From: Sedimentitalea nanhaiensis DSM 24252
GTDB taxonomy: Bacteria; Pseudomonadota; Alphaproteobacteria; Rhodobacterales; Rhodobacteraceae
NCBI RefSeq assembly: GCF_000473225.1
Contig: NZ_KI421509.1
Span: 1,913,597 to 1,977,596 of the forward strand
Direction of reading: 5' to 3'
DNA length: 64,000 nt
Shown here: positions 7,909 through 16,977 of the stretch, piece by piece
Layout of the letters: every line of letters begins with the position of its first letter
How positions within the stretch are numbered: the first letter of the stretch is position 1
Translations under genes and position numbers: made by a program
The notes under the pieces: model-generated
The model's database searches: none
Told to the model about the DNA's origin: nothing
What the model saw: the letters and a program-made list of their open reading frames with translations, nothing else

Positions 7909-9518
7909 GCCTGCTGAGCATAGAAAACCTGTCCCTGTCGATTCACCGGTTCGACATTCTGGCGGATGTTTCCCTGTCGGTTGCCCCCGGCGAAATCGTC
8001 GCTGTCACCGGCGAAAGCGGGTCCGGAAAATCCATGACCGCGCTGGCCGTGATGGGTCTGTTGCCCGACAGCGCCAGCACGCGGGGCCGGATCGATCTGG
8101 ACGGCACCGATATCCTGAAAACGCCGGAACCGGGTATGTGCGCCATCCGCGGTCAGCGTGTCGGCATGGTGTTTCAGGAGCCGATGACTGCGCTCAACCC
8201 GGTCAAGACCATCGGCGATCAGGTGGCTGAAACCATTCTCGTCCACAAGGCGATGACGCCCGCAAAGGCACTGGATCGCGCGCGCGAGATGCTGGACCGG
8301 GTCGGTCTGCCCGCCGACCGTTTCCCGCTGTCGCGCTATCCGCACGAGTTGTCGGGTGGCCAGCGCCAGCGGGTCGTTATCGCCATGGCCATCGCCCTGC
8401 GTCCGAAATTGCTGATCGCGGACGAACCCACCACCGCCCTGGATGTCACCACGCAGGCGCAGATCCTTGACCTGCTCAAGGGGCTGGTAGCGGACTATGG
8501 CATGGGTTTGTTGATGATCACCCACGATCTGGCTGTGGTGGCCGACATGGCCGACCGGATCGTGGTGATGCGCAACGGCGAGGTGGTCGAACAGGGACCG
8601 ACAGCGGACTTGCTGGTCAACATGCAACACCCCTATACCCGGATGCTGTTTGCCGCCTCGGGCCATCAGGTCAGCCTGCCACCACCCCCCGCCCCGGTGC
8701 CACTGCTGCAGGTGCAGAATGTCCATCGCGACTATCGGCTGTCGCGCACCCGCCTGTTCGGCGACCCCGGCTATTTCCGTGCGGTGAACGACGTGTCCTT
8801 TACCCTGAACCGGGGCGAACGGCTGGGGCTGGTCGGCGAATCCGGGTGCGGAAAATCCACTCTGACGCGCGCCATTCTGGGGCTCGAAAACATCCAGCAC
8901 GGTCAGATCCTGCTGGATGGCCAACCGGTATTTACCGGCCACAAGCCCAACCTTGCCGTGCGCCGCAAGATGCAGGTGGTGTTTCAGGATCCGTTTGGCA
9001 GCTTCAATCCGCGTCACCGGGTCGACCGATTGATCACCGAACCGTTTCATTTGCTCGTCTCCCCGCCCACGGGCACGGCGCGACAGGACGCCATCGCCGA
9101 GGCCCTGACCGCTGTCGGCCTGCGGCCGCAAGACGCGCAGAAGTACATACACGAATTCTCGGGCGGCCAGCGTCAGCGCATCGCCATCGCCCGCGCGTTG
9201 ATCACCCGGCCCGACCTGATCCTGTTTGACGAGGCCGTCAGCGCGCTGGATGTTTCGGTGCGCGCACAGATCCTGGACCTGATGGCCGAACTCTGCACGG
9301 CCTACGATCTGACCTATCTGTTCATCAGTCACGACCTGAGCGTCGTGCGCACTGTGACGGATCGTGTACTGGTGATGCAGGCCGGGCAGATCGTCGAGGC
9401 CGGCGAGACCGCAGACGTCTTCACCAACCCACAGCACCCATATACGCAAACCCTGATCGCAGCGGCACCGCAACTGCCCGATCTGGAGGCCCTGCAACGG
9501 CGCCAATCTCATGTCTGA
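7905..9518 (+). CDS. Fused double ABC ATPase (DppD-DppF type)
   Basis: The 537-residue protein carries two complete nucleotide-binding domains. Domain 1 has Walker A GESGSGKS near 36-43, signature LSGGQRQR near 148 and Walker [13 protein letters not shown]. Domain 2 has Walker A GESGCGKS near 310, signature FSGGQRQR near 420 and Walker [13 protein letters not shown]. Each domain ends in the oligopeptide-transporter extension with [10 protein letters not shown] or [10 protein letters not shown]. It powers the two permeases. The start at 7905 overlaps the permease stop (ATGA). Such fusions replace separate DppD and DppF proteins; a second, independent fusion is present at 54493. Confidence 0.95.
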   Translation: MSLLSIENLSLSIHRFDILADVSLSVAPGEIVAVTGESGSGKSMTALAVMGLLPDSASTRGRIDLDGTDILKTPEPGMCAIRGQRVGMVFQEPMTALNPVKTIGDQVAETILVHKAMTPAKALDRAREMLDRVGLPADRFPLSRYPHELSGGQRQRVVIAMAIALRPKLLIADEPTTALDVTTQAQILDLLKGLVADYGMGLLMITHDLAVVADMADRIVVMRNGEVVEQGPTADLLVNMQHPYTRMLFAASGHQVSLPPPPAPVPLLQVQNVHRDYRLSRTRLFGDPGYFRAVNDVSFTLNRGERLGLVGESGCGKSTLTRAILGLENIQHGQILLDGQPVFTGHKPNLAVRRKMQVVFQDPFGSFNPRHRVDRLITEPFHLLVSPPTGTARQDAIAEALTAVGLRPQDAQKYIHEFSGGQRQRIAIARALITRPDLILFDEAVSALDVSVRAQILDLMAELCTAYDLTYLFISHDLSVVRTVTDRVLVMQAGQIVEAGETADVFTNPQHPYTQTLIAAAPQLPDLEALQRRQSHV

Positions 9519-9531
9519 TCCTCTCTGATTC

Positions 9532-10128
9532 GATCCCACGCTCTGTCTGATCGGTGGCACATGGGTGCCAGAGGAGAATCAGCGAACCCTGCCGTTGATC
9601 GACCCGCCCGATGGCAGCGAAATCTGCCATATCGCACGCTGCGGATATCGGGGCCGCCCTGCCGTTTCCGGTCAATGCCGCGATTCAGAAGGCCGGGCAG
9701 ACCTGTTCGGCCAGTTCCCGTATTCTGGTGCAGGGCCGCGTTTATGACACGGTACACGAGCGGATGGCGGCAGCCTATGCAGAGTGGGGCGCAGATCTGA
9801 CCATCGCAACATAGGGGCCAATACAACCCCGGTGCTGTTTGCCGATATTCCCCCGGATTACCCGCTGGCGCGTGATGAAATCTTTGGTCCGGTACAGGCG
9901 ATGATCCCATTTGACACCGAACAGGACGCCATCGCCAATGGCACCGACTACGGTCTGGTTGCCAGCATCTGGACCCGCGACGGTGTCCGGCAGATGCGCC
10001 TGGCGCGGGCATTGCGGACGGGCCGCGTGTTCTTCAACAACTACGGCGCGGACGGCGGGGTCGAATTGCCATTTGGCGGGATTGGAAAATCCGGGCATGG
10101 CCGGGGAAAAGGGGGCGAGGCGCTGTAG
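9532..10128 (+). pseudogene. Aldehyde dehydrogenase, internally deleted and frameshifted
   Basis: A 5' piece (from about 9532) reads LIGGTWVPEENQRTLPLIDP, an ALDH N terminus. It passes after about 35 codons, with a frame change, straight to AIQKAGQTCSASSRILVQG (the catalytic-Cys region) near 9680. After another frame change at about 9800 it gives the C-terminal third, including YPLARDEIFGPVQAMIPFD and VFFNNYGADGGVELPFGG, ending at 10128. Roughly 230-250 residues, including the NAD-binding GxGxxxG region, are gone. No functional enzyme is possible. It follows the ABC operon in the same direction, so it was probably the operon's catabolic dehydrogenase. Confidence 0.85.
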
Positions 10129-10247
10129 GGGTTCTTACAACTGAAAACCGTCGCGGCCTTGCACGGCTAACGGTTTTGACTGTCCCCTGAAATATCTGGC
10201 ATCGCGTTGAAATCCCTGATTTTCAGGCAGCGATTGGTGATCGAGTT

Positions 10248-12203
10248 CTAAGTCGAACTGCTGTCATCCCCCTTGGCCGCCAGATAACGCCGCTTGGCTT
10301 CTTCCATCCGGGTCATGTCCCGCACGGCGGTTTCAATCGCGACCTCGTCCGACTTGTCGGCATAACGGAACTCGCTGTCCGCATAGCGGTTGATTTCCTG
10401 CAATACCATGTCGGTGGTGATCGGCACCCTCAGATCTTCGATCATCGCTTTCTTGGTGTCATAGTCGCGGAACAGGAAAAGTTCCGGGTCGTCCATCCAC
10501 TCATCCGGCAGTTCAAAATCCATTGCGCGCACCTTGACCGCGTCGGTGATGTTCTTGATCGCACGCCCGGTAAAGCGCTCATCGGCCTGCTGGATCGCTT
10601 TCAGATAGGTACCCAGCTTGGCAATCGTGTCCAGGTCTCCGATCTGTCCTTGAACGCGGTCAAACACCTGTACCAGCCCCGACTCGTGCGGACGATTGTG
10701 GCTTGCGAAACTGGCGGAAACGGCCTTTTTGATTTCCTGCGCGGCATAGGCATCGTGCGCTCCCAGCGGAATGTCATGGTTGCGCCCCATCAGCAGATGC
10801 AGAATATCGATGTAATCCTCGCGCGACTGTGGCCCATCGACCAGAAACCGCGCCCCGGCGCGTTGCCGCAGCGCGTCATCGACGTTTTCCGGATAGTTCG
10901 AGAACATTCCAAAAGTGCAGTTGCCACGCACCATGGTGTTTGCACCGGCAAAGCTTTCCATCAGCACGGCGGTGATTTCCAACTGGCCCGCGCTGGATTG
11001 GCGATCGCCGCGCTTGCCCGCCAGCGTGTCGATATCGTCGATGGTGCCGAACCCGATCGCGGCGGGGTCGAGAATGGTGTTCACAAACGCCTTGGCGTTC
11101 TGGCCCGACTTGCCTTGATAGCTGTCGATATTGTCCGTGCTGAAGTTCTGATAGCGGAACGGATAGCCGACATTCAGGCAATAGTCGTTGATCAGCCCCG
11201 CCATCATCTGGATCAGCGTCGTCTTGCCCGTCCCCGGTTTGCCATCGCCCATAAAGGTAAAGATGAACCCGCCAAGTTCGGCAAACGGGTTCAGGCGGCG
11301 CTCGAAATCATAGGCCATCAGCATCTTGGCCAGCTTCATGGCCTGATATTTGGCGATATGATTGCCCACGACTTCGTTCGGTTTCTTGAACGTCATGGTC
11401 AGCGTGCTCGACCGGGCCTTGCTGGCCGGGGCAAAGCCGCGAATGGTCAGATCGTCCGCCGCGATGTGCCAAGCGGAGGCAATGAACGATGCCAGATACG
11501 GCGCGCTTTGTGCCCGCAGTGCAGCCTTTTCCATCACCTGTTCCGCATGGGCGCCGAGGGCGGCGACCAGCCGGGGATCATCCGTTGCGTGGCTGGCCAG
11601 ATTCTGGTCCAGCTCCCACAGGGTGCCGTGCAGAGCCAGCTGAGCATTGTCCGTCAGCAGCTCCTGCACCTCGCCGACATCGACGGTGGTTTCGGACTGA
11701 TGCGTCGAAAGAAGATAAGCCAGCGCATTGGCAAAGACGTGCAGCGAAATCAGCGCCTCGGCCGCCAGCAGTTCGGAAAACTCGGTCTTGCGGGCGGTGG
11801 GCAGATCGCCGGTCAGATTGGCGCGTTTAAAGTCGGACAAGGCGGTCGCCTGCGCGAAATTCCCGGCCATGGCCAACGCAATGGCCAATGCGCGGCGCAG
11901 GGCCTGCATCGAAACCGCCTGTTGCGGCGAGGTCAGCACATCGCCGCCATCACAGGATCGGATACGCTCGATCAGATGAACACCCTCGGGGCGGGCAGTG
12001 CTGCGGGTCGCCAATCCCGGCGTGGTCGAACGGAACCGCCGACGGGTGCCCAGCCCGGCGGACCGATCGGTCGCTGGTGCGGCTGCCAGCGCGGTGGCAA
12101 TGCGCGGTGTATGATCAAACCCGCCCAGCATGGCTTCGGCGGCGGGATAATGCTTTCGGATATCGTCTTCGCGCAATTCCATCTGGTCGGCGGTAAGCGT
12201 CAT
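10248..12203 (-). CDS. AAA+ ATPase, last gene of an uncharacterised three-gene unit
   Basis: The 651-residue protein was started at the ATG at 12203 (MTLTADQMELREDDIRKHYP), because upstream codons in the frame lie inside the preceding gene. The N-terminal 300 residues are mostly helical with no motif I recognise. The AAA+ core has Walker A GDGKPGTGKTT near 316-326, a Walker B-like FGTIDDIDTLAG near 385-395 (DD in place of the common DE), sensor-1-like FSNYPEN near 437 and an arginine-finger candidate DALRQRAGARF near 445. A helical C-terminal 150 residues end in a charged tail. It is cytosolic, with no membrane segment. It lies 49 bp after the middle gene and probably forms a ring acting with the coiled-coil protein. 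I cannot name the family or its substrate. Confidence 0.8.
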   Translation of the reverse strand: MTLTADQMELREDDIRKHYPAAEAMLGGFDHTPRIATALAAAPATDRSAGLGTRRRFRSTTPGLATRSTARPEGVHLIERIRSCDGGDVLTSPQQAVSMQALRRALAIALAMAGNFAQATALSDFKRANLTGDLPTARKTEFSELLAAEALISLHVFANALAYLLSTHQSETTVDVGEVQELLTDNAQLALHGTLWELDQNLASHATDDPRLVAALGAHAEQVMEKAALRAQSAPYLASFIASAWHIAADDLTIRGFAPASKARSSTLTMTFKKPNEVVGNHIAKYQAMKLAKMLMAYDFERRLNPFAELGGFIFTFMGDGKPGTGKTTLIQMMAGLINDYCLNVGYPFRYQNFSTDNIDSYQGKSGQNAKAFVNTILDPAAIGFGTIDDIDTLAGKRGDRQSSAGQLEITAVLMESFAGANTMVRGNCTFGMFSNYPENVDDALRQRAGARFLVDGPQSREDYIDILHLLMGRNHDIPLGAHDAYAAQEIKKAVSASFASHNRPHESGLVQVFDRVQGQIGDLDTIAKLGTYLKAIQQADERFTGRAIKNITDAVKVRAMDFELPDEWMDDPELFLFRDYDTKKAMIEDLRVPITTDMVLQEINRYADSEFRYADKSDEVAIETAVRDMTRMEEAKRRYLAAKGDDSSST

Positions 12204-12252
12204 GGCGGCAACCTTCAATTTCCTGTTGTTGTTGGCGGCTTGCACCAGACGG

Positions 12253-13380
12253 TCAGTAGCGCAGCACCTGCCCCGAGTCGCTGACGACAAACTTGCGCAC
12301 GTCCGCAAAGCCCGGCGGATCGCGTTCGGCCAGCACCTGATAAGGGCGTTGCGGCAGAATAATGGCGCGTTGTGTCCGGGTTGCACCGGTATCGACCCCG
12401 CGCCCCGAAAACGGATCCAGCGCAAACACCTGACGCTCGACCGTCGAAAACCAGCCAGCGCGGGTTTCGATCTCGCGTTCGCTTTCGAGCACCTCGTCGG
12501 TCCAGGCCAGGGCCCAATCCTGCCCCTCGGGCGACGCCGCGTCGGCGAGAACATCGCGCAGGGGGCCGGACTGATGGGTATAGGCGTTGGAATACATCGG
12601 ACCCAGATGGAAGCGGCGCAACCTTTTGGGGTGCAGGTCGTCAAAATCTTCGTCAAATCCGCGCGCAATGGTCACCAGTTTCAGCGCACCCAGACTTTGT
12701 GCCATCAGATGTGCCTGAACCTCGGGCCAGCGGTTCTGGTCCTTGGGCAGCGCGGTGCGCCCGCCATCTTCGAGTTCCATCAGATAGACCACCGGCAGGT
12801 TCACCTGGCTGTCATAGACCGCCCAGTGCAACAGGAAACGGCGTCGCCCCGCCTCGGCGTCGCCGATCCATTGACAGTCCGGATCGTTGCGCGCCCAAAA
12901 CAGCTGACCTCGGGACAGTTCCTGATAATAATACCGCTGAGACAAGGCGAATTGCAGCCTGGTCGGCACCTCGCGCGCGCCGATAATGGTGCGCACCATA
13001 TCATCTTTCAGGGCCTCTTCGGACGGCATGTTGGCCAGATGAACCGCCGCTTGCTGCGCATCGTTTGCCATTGTCATCAGCTCGGCGGCCACCGGAAAGC
13101 CACTGTCCCTGGTATCCATCGCGAGTGAGCCGAAAAACCGCCCGGTGTCGCGCCCGGCCAACAGATATTTCATCGACAGGGCGCGAAAGGTGAAGGTCAG
13201 CGCCATCAGATAGCGGGTCAGCACCCTGGCTTCGGCTTTGGACAGCGCGCCGTCCGCCTGCATCACCGCCGCAACCCGCAGCAGATGCGCGGTGATCGTT
13301 TCGAACTTGCGGAAATATCGCCGCGACATAAAGGTATCGGCCAGGCCGGCATGGTCGCTTGCAGGGTCGATTTCCTGCAT
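12253..13380 (-). CDS. Uncharacterised protein, middle gene of the AAA+/coiled-coil unit
   Basis: The 375-residue protein was started at the ATG at 13380 behind GGGGCGGGGGC; a GTG three bases earlier is equally possible. It is soluble, with no signal peptide, membrane helix or catalytic motif that I recognise. The first 120 residues are rich in helix (FRKFETITAHLLRVAAVMQ; ALSKAEARVLTRYLMALT). The second half is mixed and includes a Trp/Tyr-rich stretch (SQRYYYQELSRGQLFWARND). It lies 37 bp after the coiled-coil gene and 49 bp before the AAA+ gene, so the three are almost certainly one operon. An adaptor or substrate-recognition role is inference from position only. Confidence 0.7.
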   Translation of the reverse strand: MQEIDPASDHAGLADTFMSRRYFRKFETITAHLLRVAAVMQADGALSKAEARVLTRYLMALTFTFRALSMKYLLAGRDTGRFFGSLAMDTRDSGFPVAAELMTMANDAQQAAVHLANMPSEEALKDDMVRTIIGAREVPTRLQFALSQRYYYQELSRGQLFWARNDPDCQWIGDAEAGRRRFLLHWAVYDSQVNLPVVYLMELEDGGRTALPKDQNRWPEVQAHLMAQSLGALKLVTIARGFDEDFDDLHPKRLRRFHLGPMYSNAYTHQSGPLRDVLADAASPEGQDWALAWTDEVLESEREIETRAGWFSTVERQVFALDPFSGRGVDTGATRTQRAIILPQRPYQVLAERDPPGFADVRKFVVSDSGQVLRY

Positions 13381-13417
13381 CACGCGCCCCCGCCCCAGAA
13401 GGTCATATGCCGCATGG

Positions 13418-14494
13418 TCAGGCTCCGTAGATGTTCTTGTCGTGCTTTTCGACAATCGCCGCGAACCGGCGGGCAAAGCGTTCATCCGCCTTGGCCTTGG
13501 CCTGCAACACATCGCGTGCAAAGACCATGTGGTCTTCGTGGCTTTCCATCATGTCGGCCATCTTCTGGTTGGTCGCGGTGCCGATGGCGGCCATCGCGGT
13601 CTGCGCTTCCTGGTCCGTCTTGACCCCGATCTCGTTGATCCGGTGCGCCACATCCTGCTGCTGCGCCGTTTTCAGCGATTTGGACAGCGCGTCATACAGC
13701 ACCACCCGCTGGCGGGTATCGGTTTCCAGCTTGTTGATCAGCACCATCTGCGTCGCCGCCTGATTCTGCAGGCTGTCGACCCAGGTCTTGCCCTTTTCGA
13801 TATAGCGTTCCAACGTCTGGCTTTTGGCCAGCTTTACCTGTTCATCCCGCACCAGTTCGTTGTAGCGGGTGTTCATCTCGGCCAGCTCGGTTTCCAGCTT
13901 GGTGCGTGCGGCGGCGTCCTGTTCGACGCTGATACGGTTTTCAATCTTGATGATTTCCGGATCCATTTCCAGAATCCCGGCGCGCACGGTTTCGAGTTCG
14001 CCAACAGTGACCTCGCGTTCGTCCAGCGTGCCGGTCAGGTTCTCTTCCACCTTTTCCTTTTGCTCGTTCAGCACTGTCAACTGGCCTTGCAACAGCGTGA
14101 CGATCACGTCGGACTTGGCGATCAGATCTTGCAGCTTGTCGTCGATATTGGCTGTACGCATGCGTTCCTGGCGCAACGAATCCGATTTGCCCTTGCTGAA
14201 AAGACCGACAAAGCTTTCCCAGCCGGTCTTGCTGCGCATCTCGTCGAAATCCTTGGAGAATGCGCTGGTCACATCGTCCAGCCCCATGATCAGCTCGGCG
14301 ATATTGGCATTCATCACCTCGGTATGGGCATGAACGTCTTCAAGCGTCGCGTTTTCGATGTCGATATCCGCGTTTTCGCCGGCGTCTATCTTTGCCCGCG
14401 CTGTCTCGATCCGGCTGGTCATGGCCTGAATTTCAGCCTGCGATTTGGCCACCTGGGCCTGCGAGTCGCGCACCAGCGCGTCAAAATCCGCCAT
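13418..14494 (-). CDS. Coiled-coil protein, first gene of the AAA+ unit
   Basis: The 358-residue protein starts at the ATG at 14494 behind AAGGAAAG; a GTG one codon earlier is possible. It is acidic and almost entirely helical, with long heptad-like runs at about 1-60, 110-240 and 250-330 (for example VTVLLQGQLTVLNEQKEKVE-type stretches). There is no signal peptide or membrane helix. The layout, with an N-terminal SKDF/WESFVGLFSKGK segment, a long coiled coil and a C-terminal IVEKHDKNIYGA, recalls TelA/toxic-anion-resistance proteins, but I see no diagnostic motif and do not assign it. It is probably the structural partner of the downstream AAA+ ATPase. Confidence 0.72.
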   Translation of the reverse strand: MADFDALVRDSQAQVAKSQAEIQAMTSRIETARAKIDAGENADIDIENATLEDVHAHTEVMNANIAELIMGLDDVTSAFSKDFDEMRSKTGWESFVGLFSKGKSDSLRQERMRTANIDDKLQDLIAKSDVIVTLLQGQLTVLNEQKEKVEENLTGTLDEREVTVGELETVRAGILEMDPEIIKIENRISVEQDAAARTKLETELAEMNTRYNELVRDEQVKLAKSQTLERYIEKGKTWVDSLQNQAATQMVLINKLETDTRQRVVLYDALSKSLKTAQQQDVAHRINEIGVKTDQEAQTAMAAIGTATNQKMADMMESHEDHMVFARDVLQAKAKADERFARRFAAIVEKHDKNIYGA

Positions 14495-14683
14495 CACTCT
14501 TTCCTTTTCTCAATACCCGGCCCAAACCCCACCGTTCTGCACCTGTCACATCGCGGGTCGTGCCGAGCCTGGAGAAAGTGTCGCAAAACACCCGGTGAAA
14601 GGAAAGAGCGCATTCAACAGGGAAAGCCCCGCGCGACCTGGCCTTTTGGCAGGACCGCGCAGAGTTTTGGCCGGTCGTTCCGA

Positions 14684-15892
14684 TCAGCCGATCACGTTGA
14701 AGTCCGGCCCATACGGATAGCCAGTGATATTCTCGTTTCCGTCCTCGGTGATCACAAGGATATCATGTTCGCGATACCCGCCTGCGCCGGGCTGACCCTG
14801 AGCAATGGTCAGCATCGGTTCCATGCTGATGACCATGCCAGGTTCCAGCACCGTGTCAATATCTTCGCGCAGCTCAAGCCCCGCTTCGCGGCCATAATAA
14901 TGCGACAGCACGCCAAAGGAATGCCCATAGCCAAAGGTGCGGTATTGCAGCAAATCCCGTTCGGCAAAGAAGGCATTGATCTGATGGGTGATATCCGCGC
15001 AGCTGATGCCCGGTTTCAGCAGCGACATGCCATATTCATGCGCCGCCACATTGGCCTGCCAGATTTTCAGGCTGGCGGCATCGACGGATTCGACAAACAG
15101 AGTACGTTCCAGCGCGGTGTAATAGCCCGAGATCATTGGAAAGGTGTTCAGCGACAATATATCGCCGCGCTCCAGAACCCGCCCGGTGACAGGGTTATGT
15201 GCGCCGTCCGTGTTCAGGCCCGACTGAAACCACACCCAGGTGTCGCGGTACTCGGCATCGGGGAAACGCTTGGCGATTTCGGCCTCCATCGCATCGCGCC
15301 CCGCCATCGCCACGTCGATTTCGCGCACGCCCGGCCTGATGGCATCGCGGATCGCATAGCCGCCCACATCGGCCACCTGTGCGCCGTGTCGGATCAAGGC
15401 AATCTCGGCATCGGATTTGTGCATACGCTGGCGCATCGTGGTTTCAAACAGATCCACGAGGGTCAGCGGTTGCAGGAAATCCTCAAGCTTGTCGCGCTGC
15501 ATCAGGGTCAGGTGGTCGCCCTCATAGCCGATTATGCCGCCGGTGCCCGTGACCGAAGCTACCGCGCGCCAATAGTTGTCGCGTTGCCAGTCGGTATAGG
15601 TGATGCTGTCGCAAAAGCTGCGCCGCCAGGGCTGACCGGCGTCGATGCCCGCGCTGATCGTCACGCAATCGGTTTCGGTGACCACCAGCCCATAGGGGCG
15701 GCCAAAGGCACAGTACAGAAACCCCGAATAATAGGCGATATTGTGCATCGAAGTGAAGACTGCGGCGCTGACCCCTGCGGTCTCCATCCGTTCGCGCAAC
15801 TCTTCGAGGCGGTCCTGGTATTCGGAAACGGCAAATGGCAATGCCGCCTTTTCGCCGTTGTGAAAGCGGTACATGTCAGGGCGTGTGGTCAT
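14684..15892 (-). CDS. Creatinase (creatine amidinohydrolase), M24 pita-bread fold
   Basis: The 402-residue product matches creatinase length (about 403). It hydrolyses creatine to sarcosine and urea as a cytosolic homodimer. From memory of the Pseudomonas enzyme, long segments agree: FTSMHNIAYYSGFLYCAFGR near 45-65, ISAGIDAGQPWRRSF, TYTDWQRDNYW, FQSGLNTDGAHNPVTGRV containing the catalytic His near 230, LQYRTFGYGHSFGVLSHYYG, and REAGLELREDIDTVLEPGM. It lacks the metal ligands of M24 aminopeptidases, as creatinases do. Ectoine hydrolase DoeA is the nearest alternative, but the C-terminal third fits creatinase better. The ATG at 15892 has GGAGG upstream. It follows a formamidase-like hydrolase gene on the same strand. 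Confidence 0.86.
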   Translation of the reverse strand: MTTRPDMYRFHNGEKAALPFAVSEYQDRLEELRERMETAGVSAAVFTSMHNIAYYSGFLYCAFGRPYGLVVTETDCVTISAGIDAGQPWRRSFCDSITYTDWQRDNYWRAVASVTGTGGIIGYEGDHLTLMQRDKLEDFLQPLTLVDLFETTMRQRMHKSDAEIALIRHGAQVADVGGYAIRDAIRPGVREIDVAMAGRDAMEAEIAKRFPDAEYRDTWVWFQSGLNTDGAHNPVTGRVLERGDILSLNTFPMISGYYTALERTLFVESVDAASLKIWQANVAAHEYGMSLLKPGISCADITHQINAFFAERDLLQYRTFGYGHSFGVLSHYYGREAGLELREDIDTVLEPGMVISMEPMLTIAQGQPGAGGYREHDILVITEDGNENITGYPYGPDFNVIG

Positions 15893-16006
15893 AATCGACC
15901 CTCCTTTGCAGAAAGGTCCCGGCGTTCAGGACGGTAGGGAAATACGGACCGTGCGGCGACGCCATCGCCGAGGGTGAGGCCGGTTTGCCCCGACGGCACG
16001 CACAGG

Positions 16007-16792
16007 TCAAGCCGTCAAGCGACACACAAGGTCGCTTTGCGCATCTTCCATCGCGTCGATCACGTCGAAATGGTGCTTGCCCGGGGCAATGACATGATCC
16101 GCATGCCATTTTTCGGCCAGCCAGCGAGCCTGATCCAGAAAGGCCGGGCGTTCATCGGCCCCAACCCAAACCGTGACCGGAACCTTCCGGCGGTCGGTCA
16201 TGAACAGAGGGCTTTCATCAATGGCGGCCTGCTCGGTCAGCTTGAAATCCTCGTTCATCGTGGTTTTCAGCAGCGGACGCAGATCGGAAAGCGGCGACAC
16301 CGGGACCACGGCAGAAATCCTTTGGCCGACCGCATCCGGAATCAGGCAGCGGTCCAGCATCCGCGCACCGAGGTGTCCGCCAGCCGAATGACCGGTGATC
16401 GCAATCGGACCCTCGGTACGGGCCGCCACTGATCGGACGGCAACTGCGATCTGACGGGTGATATCGGCAATCGAAACCTGTGGACACAGGTCATAGGACG
16501 GCATTGCCACCGCCCATCCCCGCGCCAACGGCCCCGCCGCCAGATGCGACCACGCGCTGCCGTCGAAAGCCCGCCAGAAGCCGCCATGAATGAACACCAC
16601 CGTGCCTTTTGCCGCATTCTGCGGGCGAAAAACGTCAAATGCCTGACGCGGACTGTCCCCATAGGGCAGCCCCAGTTCGGCGCGCCCACCCAGCCCGTCG
16701 CGAAACGCCTTGGCCTTGGCCTGCCAGCGCGGCGGATAGCCCTCGGCCCCTTTGATATGGGACGCATTGGCATATGCATCGTCAAGTTCCAT
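16007..16792 (-). CDS. Alpha/beta hydrolase, kynurenine formamidase/carboxylesterase-like
   Basis: The 261-residue protein was started at 16792 because an AAGGGAGATC precedes this ATG; longer frames reach into the divergent promoter. The oxyanion motif VVFIHGGFWRAFDGS (HGGxW) lies near 70-80. The nucleophile elbow is ITGHSAGGHLGAR near 138, with Ser. Asp is near VWVGADERPAF, and the catalytic His near PGKHHFDVIDAM. HGGFW plus GHSAGG is the pattern of arylformamidase-like esterases. It probably hydrolyses an amide or ester in the same pathway as the adjacent creatinase, 114 bp downstream; the substrate is unknown. There is no signal peptide. Confidence 0.85.
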   Translation of the reverse strand: MELDDAYANASHIKGAEGYPPRWQAKAKAFRDGLGGRAELGLPYGDSPRQAFDVFRPQNAAKGTVVFIHGGFWRAFDGSAWSHLAAGPLARGWAVAMPSYDLCPQVSIADITRQIAVAVRSVAARTEGPIAITGHSAGGHLGARMLDRCLIPDAVGQRISAVVPVSPLSDLRPLLKTTMNEDFKLTEQAAIDESPLFMTDRRKVPVTVWVGADERPAFLDQARWLAEKWHADHVIAPGKHHFDVIDAMEDAQSDLVCRLTA

Positions 16793-16977
16793 TGGATCTC
16801 CCTTGAAAGTAGCCCATAGCGGTCTGGGTTTCAGCAGCACCGGGATCTGGTACCTTTCGCAATCTTCGAACGTAAACTTCGATAGGCTGTGACCTGGATA
16901 AGCGCAAACCGCTGTAGACAAACCCTGCCCCAACTGGTTTGGCTGCGCGAGTAGATTTTTTGCCGGAGGAATTCCCC

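Noticed and set aside
13418-14494. Assignment of the coiled-coil protein as TelA (toxic anion resistance)
   Set aside because: General layout is similar but I cannot align a diagnostic motif; any long coiled coil would look alike.
13238-15937. Plus-strand open frame of about 900 codons opposite the coiled-coil and creatinase genes
   Set aside because: It spans two real genes and their gap on the opposite strand, has His/Gln/Arg-rich shadow composition and no ribosome site.
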